36,718 nt of DNA from Welwitschia mirabilis (taxonomy: Eukaryota > Gnetophyta > Gnetopsida > Welwitschiales). The translations under genes were made by a program, and so were the position numbers. Below are positions 1 through 8,896 of this stretch, one piece after another; position 1 is the stretch's first letter; each line of letters begins with the position of its first letter. The stretch spans positions 52,006,927-52,043,644 of the forward strand of contig JBOZIK010000001.1 of NCBI GenBank assembly GCA_051453625.1. Reading direction: 5' to 3'. The notes below the pieces were generated by a model. It was not told the DNA's origin, did not search any database, and worked only from the letters and a program-made list of their open reading frames with translations.

Positions 1-32
1 AGCATTGAGGCAGGGGCGCCTGGCCTAGCCTT

Positions 33-33
<1 letters not shown>

Positions 34-81
<48 letters not shown>
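34..81. repeat. (CT)24 dinucleotide microsatellite
   Basis: An uninterrupted run of 24 CT units, read directly. It is purely a polypyrimidine tract on the plus strand (GA on the minus strand). No gene is recognised beside it, so a role as a 5'-UTR or promoter GAGA tract cannot be supported. Confidence 0.97.
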
Positions 82-82
<1 letters not shown>

Positions 83-84
<2 letters not shown>

Positions 85-1002
85 TGACATTTCTCTCATA
101 ATTTTCTCCTACTCTGCCACTCGGCACAACATGGAAAATGCAACTCAACTCTGCATGTTGTTTCATTCCCCATTGTGGATGGAAGGACTATGGAACATGG
201 ATAATTAGCGTGTGGAGATGGCCATTGGTCATTCGAAGTCATAGTGAAAGCCACACAATGCAAGTCATATATCATTATACAATGCCCTGTAATTGTTGCC
301 TCATGCCCACCACTTCTCCCATCGCTACTCCTCACTCGTCAGTCCCACCTTGTCTTTATTTATAGTTTTATTATGCACTGCAATTGTCATTTTTTTAAAA
401 CATCTCCCAGAAATATCATGTTATTGATTTTAGCCTTTATTAGCAAGACACTGCGAAAAACAAAACCGGAAATGAAATAATGGCATTGAAACCTTTAAAA
501 ATGCTGCAAATAAACAAAACTAAATAAAAGCCCTTTTCTGGATAGAGAAGACATGTAGAAACAACAATCAACCCAAAGAGACTAACAACAATAAGCCAAA
601 CTGTTGATGAAACCTTTGACGACTCCAAAATTCTTTTTCCTCGCAGACACTCTAGTTGTAACATTAAGAACAATAAACAAAATGCAAATGAAGGTAATCT
701 TCTCAAATGAAATTGAAGAAAAGAATTTAAAGTGAGGTTTTGCTAAGATACACACAGCCCGTATGCAAGAAGGATAAAACCACCTACTAATAGGCTTATT
801 TAACAGGTGGGCAACCCCGCAAAATAATTTAAATTTTTTTAAAAATCATAATTAATCACTCTGGTGTTACTTGTTTGCCTTAAAAATAATAGACGATGGA
901 CTAATTGAGGGAGAAATTTGGGAGGTAGTGTGTAAAATGAGCACAAATTCTTGAAAAAATAGCTCAAACAATGAGGATCAATACGGAGAATAAATAGGTT
1001 TC
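83..1002. other. No recognisable gene or repeat
   Basis: AT-rich sequence in which I see no domain, RNA gene or repeat. Short open stretches occur on both strands, including a hydrophobic one on the minus strand at 440-706 that begins only at a TTG codon, but none shows a recognisable motif. Confidence 0.5.
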
Positions 1003-1058
1003 AAGCGAATGCATTTCCGGAGAGAACTCGAAGCAAATGCGTTTTCCTAGAGAAATCG
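1003..1058. repeat. 28-bp diverged tandem duplication
   Basis: Two adjacent 28-bp units (1003-1030 and 1031-1058), both beginning AAGC(G/A)AATGC and ending TCG, match at 22 of 28 positions with no length difference. A small local duplication with no visible function. Confidence 0.75.
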
Positions 1059-1160
1059 AAGATAATCCAAAAATGATAGATAAGGGATTAATTTAAAGGT
1101 TGAAGTGAGAAAAAGACAATGATTCACTGGGAGAATTTAGAACGGCATAAGGTTATTAGA

Positions 1161-1420
1161 GCGTTTTCATCAGAAACAGCTACCATGCAGAATTTTTGTA
1201 CTGCGTCCGTTACCCTCTGCATCTACTCCAAGAATCTCATTGGGCTCAGCTGAAATATAGCTTGGCACTGATGTAATTCTCTTAGCTAAATCATTTTTAT
1301 CAGAAATGGCTGCCACATGGAATTTTTATAGTGCATCCGTTACCCTCTGCATCCGCTCCAAGAATCTCACTGAGATCAGCTGAGATACAGCTTGGCATTG
1401 ATGTAATTCTCTTGGCCGAA
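1161..1420. repeat. 130-bp tandem duplication
   Basis: Two head-to-tail copies, 1161-1290 and 1291-1420, keep an exact 130-bp period: CAGAAA at 1171 and 1301, AATTTTT at 1191 and 1321, ATGTAATTCT at 1271 and 1401. They differ mostly by transitions. The unit is somewhat richer in G+C than its surroundings (shared stretch TTACCCTCTGCATC). Neither strand gives a recognisable protein. It could be a piece of an LTR or a small minisatellite seed. Confidence 0.9.
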
Positions 1421-2201
1421 AGATTGATAACGCCATCCCGGACATTCAGTGGCTGGGGATGGCCTCTCGGCCAAACAAATTCCCCACAAGATGTATAGTG
1501 AGCAATTCAAATCCCTATAAGTGTTGAGGTTGTGTGGGTAACTCCAACTCAATTTCAGATAATCCTCTTGGTGGTGGGAATGTGAACAATGCTTCTGTAT
1601 AGTGTCAGGATTGCCTCCTCATAACCTAGAAAAATAAAAGAAAAGAAGAAAAAGTGTTATGCCATGTTTACGAATAGCTTTAAATCAAGATACTTAATGA
1701 TGGCATGTAAACTAACTTGAATTTAAACATAATAAGATATCTCTTTCTATACTTATGGGAAGTTTGAACTTCAAAGACTCATAAATTATAGGTTTTGGGA
1801 ATTCTTTCTATTTACATGTTTGAATTGTAAAGCTAAATAATTTTTGTGCACTTAAGAAATCTTAGGAATAAGGAAAAAATGTAAAAAGATAGATATTTTG
1901 ATTTATGAAAGGGACTTAATAGCAGATTTTAAAAAGAAAAAACAAAATACTAGCCCTATTTAAACATTAACAAAACTAAAAACCCTAAACTATGTTGATT
2001 GAAAACACAATTGCTATCAATGTGAGAAATAGCGCATTCTGTGTGAGGATTGACAGTGATAATGAGATAATATCAGGGGGAAAAGAGTTGTTAAGGTAAC
2101 GATGCAAAAAAAGAATGACGTGATGTAGCAAGGAAATGCCATGACACCATGATTTATGGAAGAAAACCATTTAATACCATTAGTGTAGGTTATAGGCAAA
2201 G
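1421..2201. other. No recognisable gene or repeat
   Basis: Flanking DNA between the 130-bp duplication and the 5' LTR at 2202. No domain or RNA gene was seen. The last five bases (2197-2201, CAAAG) serve as the left target duplication of the Ty3 element. Confidence 0.5.
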
Positions 2202-2640
2202 TGTTACAATCCCACTATAGTAATAATAATCCCACTATAGTAATAATGTTTATCTTTATTGTGACATTTGTAACCTCTTTAAATATTATGATCCCGCTAT
2301 AGCAGTAGCGCCTATATTTTGTAATGACAGAAACATACTCTTTATTATAATGTTTATCTTTTAGATATCCTCCGTTAATGTCTATCATTATTATAACATT
2401 TCGTAAGGACTAGTGTCTTATAAATGCACAGTTCTTGTATTGTTTAAAAAAATTAAATAAAGAATTAGATTTTTCTATTTGAAAGCTATTGATCCTTGAA
2501 GTGATTATTCAAGGCTAATCACCTTCAAAGTGATTATTGAAGGCTAATCATCCTCGAAGTAATTAAATGGAGGCTTGACCCCCTCGAAGTGATTACTTAA
2601 TTTTCCAATTTTTTAATTTTCTTTTATTAGGTTTGCAACA
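2202..2640 (+). repeat. 5' LTR of the 2.0-kb Ty3 element
   Basis: 439 bp, TGTTAC to GCAACA, collinear with 3785-4210. From the left it contains a 20-bp tandem repeat (2211-2230 and 2231-2250, CCCACTATAGTAATAAT) not doubled in the 3' LTR, so acquired after insertion. A related CCCGCTATAG unit follows 62 bp on, then a TATAAAT box at 2419-2425 and an AATAAA signal at 2456-2461. Downstream (about 2480-2610) are roughly four 29-30-bp repeats built on AAGTGATTA and AGGCTAATCA. The order suits a U3-R-U5 layout. Confidence 0.9.
2419..2425 (+). promoter_or_regulatory. Putative TATA box of the 5' LTR
   Basis: TATAAAT lies mid-LTR and is followed about 30 bp later by an AATAAA hexamer (2456-2461), the expected spacing of a retrotransposon promoter and polyadenylation signal around a short R region. 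The 3' LTR has the related CATAAAT at the same place. Confidence 0.5.
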
Positions 2641-2642
2641 TT

Positions 2643-2660
2643 TGGTATCAAAGCCATGGT
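2643..2660 (+). other. Primer-binding site, initiator-tRNA-Met type
   Basis: TGGTATCAAAGCCATGGT begins three bases after the 5' LTR. Plant LTR elements primed by tRNA-iMet carry TGGTATCAGAGC here; one G-to-A change is present. This fixes the LTR end and the element's orientation. Confidence 0.9.
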
Positions 2661-3090
2661 GATGGACATGCAAGCACGAGTACACATAAGGATGGAAAAC
2701 AAGATGTGGACCTTGAAGGAGATGGTGAAGATAAAAATCCATGAATCATAGGAAACCTTTGATCATAAAGTGGAGGAGCTAAATACCCTAATCATTATTG
2801 TGGGTCTTAAATATGACCAATCACTTAACCAATCCTACACTAGAAAATTAATGAAGCTATGACAAACTTCTACAGTGCGAGAGTATCAACATCATTTTGA
2901 ACAAGTGGCTAACAAAACTATAGGGTTAACATAAGAGTTCCTTATGGGTTACTTTGTAAATGGGCTTAAAGAAGAGCTAAGACATGAATTTTACATCTTT
3001 CAACCAATTATGATAACTTAAGAAATCGAGTTAGCAAGGCTTAAAGAAGAACAATTACTCATTTACATAAGAACAGTCAGATGAAACACA
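2656..3090 (+). pseudogene. Ty3 gag fragment (Retrotrans_gag family)
   Basis: The reading starts at ATG 2656 inside the primer site region and runs with several stops and at least one frame change. The stretch from about 2860 to 3060 carries the familiar Retrotrans_gag pattern: a REYQHHFE core, EFLMGYFVNGL, then ELRHEF and an ELARL helix. In living relatives this protein forms the capsid that packages element RNA in the cytoplasm. Here TAA codons stand at 2932 and 3019 and a TGA interrupts the start of the domain, so it cannot make gag. All three stops fit C-to-T changes of Gln or Arg codons. No protease or RT follows. Confidence 0.8.
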
Positions 3091-3771
3091 TAGTACCTAC
3101 CTTTGATATCTCTAGTAATGAATTATCATTTATTCCATCACCCATGAAATCGTTGATGCCAAATGAGGTAAAGGATTCATAAGATACCTTAGATATAGGT
3201 GAAACCATATAAGCCACAAGCGATAATGTGTGCAATGAGGACTACTAGAAGAATAATGGCGAAGACATAGTGGTAATCAAAAGCAGTTGGGATCACTGTG
3301 AAATCTTCTTTAAAAGGCCTAGCAAAAACATCAAAAGCATAGAAAAATAAATTCTCAAGTATAGCAATTATATCCCAAATCTTCAAAATAGTTTAGAACA
3401 TTCCTGTTAATAATATTCAAGTATACGATTCTACAGTGTGAATCAGATTGAAAACAATGATCTATAGTAGAAGTTTGATGGGCGTATCTCTAGAGAACAT
3501 TAAAACAACAACACAATTTAGGATAGAGGATGGAGAGAACCTGGACAATGGTTGAAATAAGAGTGCTATGTGGATGATAAAAAACACTACAGTGATAAAT
3601 ATATTTTCTAGTGAAAGATTTAATCCCTGCCTTTAAATACTCTTCAATTTATGTGATAAGAATGTAGATTACATAAGACCTACAAGGCTTGGAATTAAAG
3701 GCACATAAGAATACCTTTACAACCTCAAAGAAAGGTTTCCAAATTTTTAACATTGAGGACAAGGTTGTTCT
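3091..3771. other. Unidentified interior of the Ty3 element
   Basis: No RT, RNase H or integrase motif could be found. The last 40 bases (about 3745-3784) read in one frame as an IEDKVV-like piece of the kind that ends Ty3 polyproteins just before the polypurine tract. A deletion therefore probably joined gag to the pol 3' end. Confidence 0.5.
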
Positions 3772-3784
3772 GAAGTGGATGGAA
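3772..3784 (+). other. Polypurine tract
   Basis: GAAGTGGATGGAA lies directly before the 3' LTR (TGTTGT at 3785), where plus-strand DNA synthesis is primed in LTR retrotransposons. Confidence 0.6.
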
Positions 3785-4210
3785 TGTTGTGATCCCACTA
3801 TAATAATAATGTCTATCTTTATTGTAAAAATTTTAATCTCTTCTTTAAATGTTATGATCCCATTGTAGCTGTAATATCTATATTTTATAATGATAGAAAT
3901 GTTTTCTTTATTGTGATGTTTGTATTTTAGGTATCCTTCTTGTAACATATATCTTTATTATGACATCTTCTAAGGACTGGTATCCCATAAATACGTAGTT
4001 CATGTATTGTTTAAAAAAAAAAATTAAACAAAGAATTGGATTTTGGTATTTGGAGGCTAATCACCCTCAAAGTAACTACTGGAGGCTAATCACCCTTAAA
4101 GTAATTACTAGAGGCTAATCACCCTCAAAGTGATTAAATGGAGGCTTGACCCTCTTGAAGTGGTTACTTATCTTTTCAATTTTTTATTTTCTTTTATTGG
4201 GTTTACAACA
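3785..4210 (+). repeat. 3' LTR of the 2.0-kb Ty3 element
   Basis: 426 bp, TGTTGT to ACAACA, so its ends are inverted repeats of each other. It aligns with 2202-2640 along its whole length. Four copies of a 29-30-bp unit starting (G/A)GAGGCT(A/T) begin at 4052, 4081, 4110 and 4140, matching the repeats in the 5' LTR. The direct repeat of CCCAC/CCCAT units sits 65 bp apart (3794, 3859). Confidence 0.9.
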
Positions 4211-6021
4211 TAAAGGGAGAATATGCCATAGCAAAAAACGATACATTGAAAGAACAAGCAAGGGATAAAATGGTCAGTAATGCATTGAGTATGGAAAAAG
4301 AGTGAAACAACATAAAAGAGATGGATATGGCGGTTAGGACAGGGGGGTGTAGACCCTTGGGCCTGAAATGCTTATACATGTTAACCTTGTAGAAGAAGAA
4401 TAAATAGATCCTTCTTAATCTACATGCAAGTGGGGTAGAGAGGTTGTAGAACATAGAAAAGTAATTAAGAGAAAAAGGGCTTATGTTAGCAATTGAATGG
4501 AAGATCCTAAATAAAATAAAAGAAAGGTTTAGAGGTTAAGTAAATATAAATACTATTAAAAATGTATAACATAGTATGTGGATTTAAAATAATAATAAAG
4601 TAAAAGTTGATAAGAAAACAAAAAAGTTAGGTATATGGATAAGCAAACCTGTAGATATTAATGAATTTGCTTAAACATTACCAACATGTCAACAATTTAA
4701 CATTAATAAGTACATAGTAACATCTAGGCATTGTGATATCTGTGGCCTATATAAATGATGTCAAGCTTTTGACACCTTCTTGTAATATTGTAACCATAAC
4801 TTATGATGTAATTTGGGCCCATTATTGATAATCATAATACTTCTAACTAACACTCAATAAGACCTTGTGACTAGCACTTAATAGAAATTTGATAAGTCTA
4901 AATGACATAATCCTAATCATTAACATGTGTGATTAATACATTTATGTTGAAGTTAAACAAATGGCCTTTTCTATATGCCTTTTAGAAATTAACTTGTAAA
5001 TATTTTATTTTAACATAATATCTAAAAGCAAAAATTTAACTCTTTTTAATTACACACCTTGATCAATGTAGCTCATTTTTGGTATGTAAATATTTTAAGT
5101 TCTTGGCAATATTTCCTAGTTGCCACCTTAATAGATTATGAGTTATAAAATTTACAAAATTGTAAGTAGTACACGGTTCTTTGACACATAAGGCAATTTA
5201 GGTATTTTTACCTCTTCTTAATGGATTAGTACTAGTACAAAAATTAAGTAAATATAAGTTAATAATTGGGATAGTATGGGTAATATGCTTAAATATTTTA
5301 GATTTAAAATAAATGTTGTTATCATTATTTATTATTATAAATTATTTTATTTCAAAACTAGTTTAATCTTATCTTCAAGTACATGGTTATATCTGAATTT
5401 ACCTAAATAAGATATCTAAAGATCACAATAGTTGATTGGGTATTGAGTTTAGATAACAAACCTCTTAAATTTACCATTTTCAGTCACTTTTTCATTGTAA
5501 CCGATTAATACCTTTTACATGTAGGTAAAAGTATCTTGATTAATCATGATTATTATACTTTTATTATCCATTCAAGCATGTGGTGCTTGGAATGCTTATA
5601 ACATAGCATAACTACCATAAGGAACCTATTTGACCTTAATGTGATTTTGATTAAATCCCTTTTCAAAGTAAATAATAAAAGAATGATAAAAACATTTCAT
5701 TAAGAATAACCAATGATATTTTCATAGATCTTCAAGAGGTGACATGATTGACTCAGATATATGATTGGTAGAAGTAATGAAATAGAGGCTTGAGGGCTAA
5801 TTGTACTCCAATAATACATGAGACATGATAATTAGTATCGGTGGTATGTAATACAATTAGGTATAATATGAAAAATACATAATCTATTAGAGTGTGCAAT
5901 GGTAGTAGGTTGAGCCATAGCAGTAGGTACTAGGCTACCATAATCTTCCTTTATATGAGATATGAAAACTTAAATGATCTTTAATAAGTATACGTTATGC
6001 AGAATATAAGGAGTCTGTGGA
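4211..6021. other. Decayed AT-rich DNA, nothing identified
   Basis: I see no domain on either strand. A CTATATAAATG box at about 4746-4756 in a slightly promoter-like setting could belong to a solo or eroded LTR, but no matching partner LTR was found in the window. Confidence 0.45.
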
Positions 6022-6702
6022 NNNNNNNNNNNNNNNNNNNNNNNNNNNNNNNNNNNNNNNNNNNNNNNNNNNNNNNNNNNNNNNNNNNNNNNNNNNNNNN
6101 NNNNNNNNNNNNNNNNNNNNNNNNNNNNNNNNNNNNNNNNNNNNNNNNNNNNNNNNNNNNNNNNNNNNNNNNNNNNNNNNNNNNNNNNNNNNNNNNNNNN
6201 NNNNNNNNNNNNNNNNNNNNNNNNNNNNNNNNNNNNNNNNNNNNNNNNNNNNNNNNNNNNNNNNNNNNNNNNNNNNNNNNNNNNNNNNNNNNNNNNNNNN
6301 NNNNNNNNNNNNNNNNNNNNNNNNNNNNNNNNNNNNNNNNNNNNNNNNNNNNNNNNNNNNNNNNNNNNNNNNNNNNNNNNNNNNNNNNNNNNNNNNNNNN
6401 NNNNNNNNNNNNNNNNNNNNNNNNNNNNNNNNNNNNNNNNNNNNNNNNNNNNNNNNNNNNNNNNNNNNNNNNNNNNNNNNNNNNNNNNNNNNNNNNNNNN
6501 NNNNNNNNNNNNNNNNNNNNNNNNNNNNNNNNNNNNNNNNNNNNNNNNNNNNNNNNNNNNNNNNNNNNNNNNNNNNNNNNNNNNNNNNNNNNNNNNNNNN
6601 NNNNNNNNNNNNNNNNNNNNNNNNNNNNNNNNNNNNNNNNNNNNNNNNNNNNNNNNNNNNNNNNNNNNNNNNNNNNNNNNNNNNNNNNNNNNNNNNNNNN
6701 NN
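6022..6702. other. Assembly gap, 681 N
   Basis: Unknown bases. The non-round length suggests a gap sized by scaffolding or mapping. The flanking sequences (left ending GTCTGTGGA, right starting CATTGATTTAAA) do not match each other. Confidence 1.
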
Positions 6703-6939
6703 CATTGATTTAAAATTCTCCTATCAATCATATATTTAAAAATTATATTTATATGATCTTAATTTTTGAGAAGTAGAAAAATGTTATACTATTAGATTAA
6801 TTGGTGAAGTATCTTAATTTCTTATTTCTTGGATTTATCTCATAGGTTATGATATCCTCATTAATGATCCAATCTTTTAATACACTTTAATTTTGCATTT
6901 AATATGTATGTTTGATGAAAAATATTATTCTAGATGAAG
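6703..6939. other. Decayed AT-rich DNA
   Basis: Short stretch between the gap and a possible Ty3 pol tail. No feature was recognised. Confidence 0.4.
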
Positions 6940-7170
6940 ATGTAATCATTCATTCAGATTATACTTAATAAAAAAATATTAGTTCAAAAGCAAATGGTAC
7001 TTTAGGGAAAACTAATTAAGTTGTACAAGGTTCAATGGTCAGGACAAATGAATAATGAAATAACATAAAAGTCAGAGAGCGATATCTTATAATAGAGACT
7101 TGAGCTACTAGTGAATTTCTAGGAGCAAATCTCTTAAGGGGAAGAGAAATCTCATGACTAGTTTTCCAAG
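6940..7170 (+). pseudogene. Possible Ty3 pol C-terminal (chromodomain-like) remnant
   Basis: One frame reads a KLIKLYKVQWSGQMNNEIT-like stretch near 7005-7080 followed by an acidic SESDIL piece. That recalls the chromodomain-like tail that follows integrase in many plant Ty3 elements (V-x-W-x(n)-E-A-T-W-E). Frames and stops are poor, and neither integrase core nor LTR was found nearby because the upstream sequence is lost in the gap. It could equally be chance similarity. Confidence 0.3.
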
Positions 7171-7449
7171 AGTCAAGAAACTTTATAAGTGAATTAGATA
7201 AATGAATAAATGCTCAAAAATAATCAATAAGAATAATAAGTCTAGTTGTTAATTTTAAATCAATTGTTCAAAAACAAGGTAAATAAATTATTAAAAATAT
7301 AAGCATACTTGTCTACTATAAGAAATTAATTAAAAATTAAAGTTATTAAACTTCAGTTAATTATTTAAAGATTATGTCAATTATGGAGTTTGCTATTACT
7401 TATGAATATCTTCTATTTTTATGGCTTACTTTCAGATTTCTTGGCTTAT

Positions 7450-7536
7450 TTTTAAAAAGTTAATTAAAAAATAAGGGGTTATGAAAAAGAGATTAAAGGA
7501 GTTAGAGATGTCCTAAATTAAGAATCTAAAATATTA
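7450..7536 (+). pseudogene. Copia reverse transcriptase, 5' piece (split by LINE)
   Basis: From 7477 the frame reads GYEKEIKGVRDVL..., which matches the Copia RT segment after the YVDD region (a KE-I-x(3)-L-x(4)-F-M motif preceding the LGxLKYFLG motif). The frame continues without phase change on the far side of the LINE at 13605, where an LGDLKHFF motif follows. This in-phase continuity shows the LINE entered a Copia pol gene. One stop (TAA at 7519) is present. Upstream of 7450 the Copia frame is lost. Confidence 0.7.
7498..7536 (+). repeat. Left target-site duplication of the 6-kb LINE
   Basis: 39 bp, GGAGTTAGAG to AAATATTA, matching 13566-13604 at 36 of 39 positions. The segment occurs once in the Copia reading frame, so it is the duplicated target and not part of the LINE. 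Confidence 0.85.
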
Positions 7537-7793
7537 AAGGAGAATAAGTCTTTGGTTAAATATTAGATTAGGAGGAGGCTCTGCTAAGGTTTTAGAGCTC
7601 TATTAGGATTCGGCGGATCTGGAGCATAGGAGAAGTAAGGCCTGGAAGACCATGGATCGGTGGGGATAGTTTCGATTCTTGGTCACAGAGTACAGGGGTG
7701 ATTTTAGCCNNNNNNNNNNGGGTAAGTTGCAAAATATTTTAAATCTCAGTTCTGATCCATTTTTAGGATTTTTTTGAGGGGTTTAGCCCCAAC
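7537..7793 (+). other. LINE 5' leader (UTR)
   Basis: Non-coding leader between the target duplication and the first ATG of ORF1. It is more G-rich than its surroundings (GGAGGAGGCT, GGCGGATCTGGAG). It contains a 10-N gap at 7710-7719. An internal RNA polymerase II promoter would be expected here in L1 elements but no specific box is evident. Confidence 0.6.
7710..7719. other. Assembly gap, 10 N
   Basis: Ten N inside the LINE leader; a token-size gap. Confidence 1.
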
Positions 7794-8880
7794 ATGGAGA
7801 AGACTCAGTTCTCCAGGAAAGGAAAATCCCTAGTTTTGGGCATTGATGAAGATGCTTATTGTAAGATCAAGAAGAAATTTCGATATAGGTTAACTAGAAA
7901 GTTAGTCTCATTTAGCCCTTATCCTAGGCTAGATCAAATTCATGAATGGATGCAACCAAATAGATGGGAGTTAGTAAAGTTAATGTTATTTTTATGCCAA
8001 AAGGACTGATGCTATTCCAGTTAGATAATGAATAAGATTAGGACGAAATAATCGTGAAAGGATCTTGCTCCTTTGATGTTCGGGATCTTACCCTAGCCAA
8101 ATAAATGTCAGGGGTGTAATTAGATCCAAAACTATTTATGAGATTGCTAATTTGGATCTACCTCCATAAGTTCTCATTGGAGTTTTAGGATGAAGATCTC
8201 TTAAGGAAAAGTGTTATTCAGTTTAGTAATCTGATCAAACTAGATAGGATTACTGTCAAACAAACAAGATTAGTTTTGACCAGATTTTACATTTAGATGA
8301 GCTTGGAGGACACAAAGGAGATCTAATCTATAAAGTTTAGATCTAAATGGGATACTTGTAAACTTGAAGTTACTTATGAGAACCTTCTGATCCCATGTAC
8401 TGTATGTGAAAAATCAGAGCACATTTCAAGAAGATGTGTTTCTTCTGAAAAGAAATGTTTACATTGTGGTAGAATGGGTTATTTAAGAGAACAATGTAGA
8501 AAAAGATTGGTTGACATTGAGAAAAAACAAAAGGAAAGCTTTGCTTTTTGTGGGAATATGGACATAATCAGAGCATATACCAACATCAGTAAAGAAAGGA
8601 AAACACAGAGAAAAGTACTACTATTTTCCCCAAGGAAACTAAGAACAGTAAGGAGAATAAGGTACAAAAAAGAAAGTATAACCCCTTTCAACCTCTTGTG
8701 AAAGAATAAGATACCTAACAACCACTAAATAGTGATAAACCTAACAATGTAAAAACTCAAGCGAAAGAGAAACCCAGTAATAGAACCCTTTGAGAAAAGA
8801 AAACGATAGAGAATGTGGCTAATAGCTCTTAAGCCACTATTGAAGATACATTAATGAAAGGTCAAGCACCCAGAATAGGG
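7794..8880 (+). pseudogene. LINE ORF1 (DUF4283-like, zinc-knuckle RNA-binding protein)
   Basis: ORF1 proteins of plant L1 elements bind element RNA. The ATG at 7794 opens 71 codons (FSRKGKSLVLGIDEDAY onward) before the frame breaks at 8009. Further on, frames give a region typical of DUF4283 ORF1s: a P-x-E-F-x-DEDLLRK-like piece around 8165-8210, FRSKWDTCKLEVTYENL around 8337-8385, then two CCHC knuckles from 8396 to 8497. The first knuckle is CTVCEKSEHISRRC (perfect C-x2-C-x4-H-x4-C). The second is CLHCGRMGYLREQC, with Tyr in place of the zinc-binding His. A Lys/Glu/Ser-rich tail follows to about 8880. Several stops and frameshifts make it a pseudogene. Confidence 0.8.
8396..8497 (+). other. 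Twin CCHC zinc knuckles of LINE ORF1
   Basis: First knuckle C-x2-C-x4-H-x4-C intact (8396-8437). The second has the same spacing (8456-8497) but Tyr instead of His, a CAT-to-TAT change that is a single C-to-T transition. This is the best-preserved part of ORF1. Confidence 0.85.
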
Positions 8881-8896
8881 AAAACACAGTCTTACA

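Larger units (their letters stand above)
2202..4210 (+). mobile_element. Non-autonomous Ty3 LTR retrotransposon, about 2.0 kb
   Basis: A complete but short element. It has two related LTRs (2202-2640, 3785-4210), each starting TGTT and ending ACA. A primer-binding site follows the 5' LTR, and a purine-rich tract precedes the 3' LTR. The flanking pentamers are CAAAG (2197-2201) and TAAAG (4211-4215), a 4-of-5 target duplication. The 1.14-kb interior holds only a gag remnant and, just before the purine tract, a short scrap resembling the extreme 3' end of a Ty3 pol gene (around 3745-3784). The pol body is absent, so the element either lost it by internal deletion or moved with helper proteins. 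LTR divergence by eye is about one in six, implying great age. Confidence 0.88.

Noticed and set aside
440-706. 88-codon hydrophobic minus-strand frame looking like a signal peptide
   Set aside because: Begins at TTG with no upstream ATG. A second frame over the same bases looks just as hydrophobic, and no conserved mature peptide motif follows.
3649-3948. 99-codon minus-strand frame
   Set aside because: Runs antisense across the polypurine tract and LTR start of the Ty3 element; low-complexity Ile/Tyr/Lys content typical of AT-rich DNA.
4203-4454. 83-codon minus-strand frame overlapping the 3' LTR end
   Set aside because: Crosses an LTR boundary, which an old gene would not; no recognisable motif.
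5970-6739. Long open frames on both strands around 6000-6740
   Set aside because: They consist almost entirely of N and carry no information.
8479-8721. 80-codon minus-strand frame
   Set aside because: Antisense shadow of the zinc-knuckle region of LINE ORF1, which has clear homology on the plus strand.
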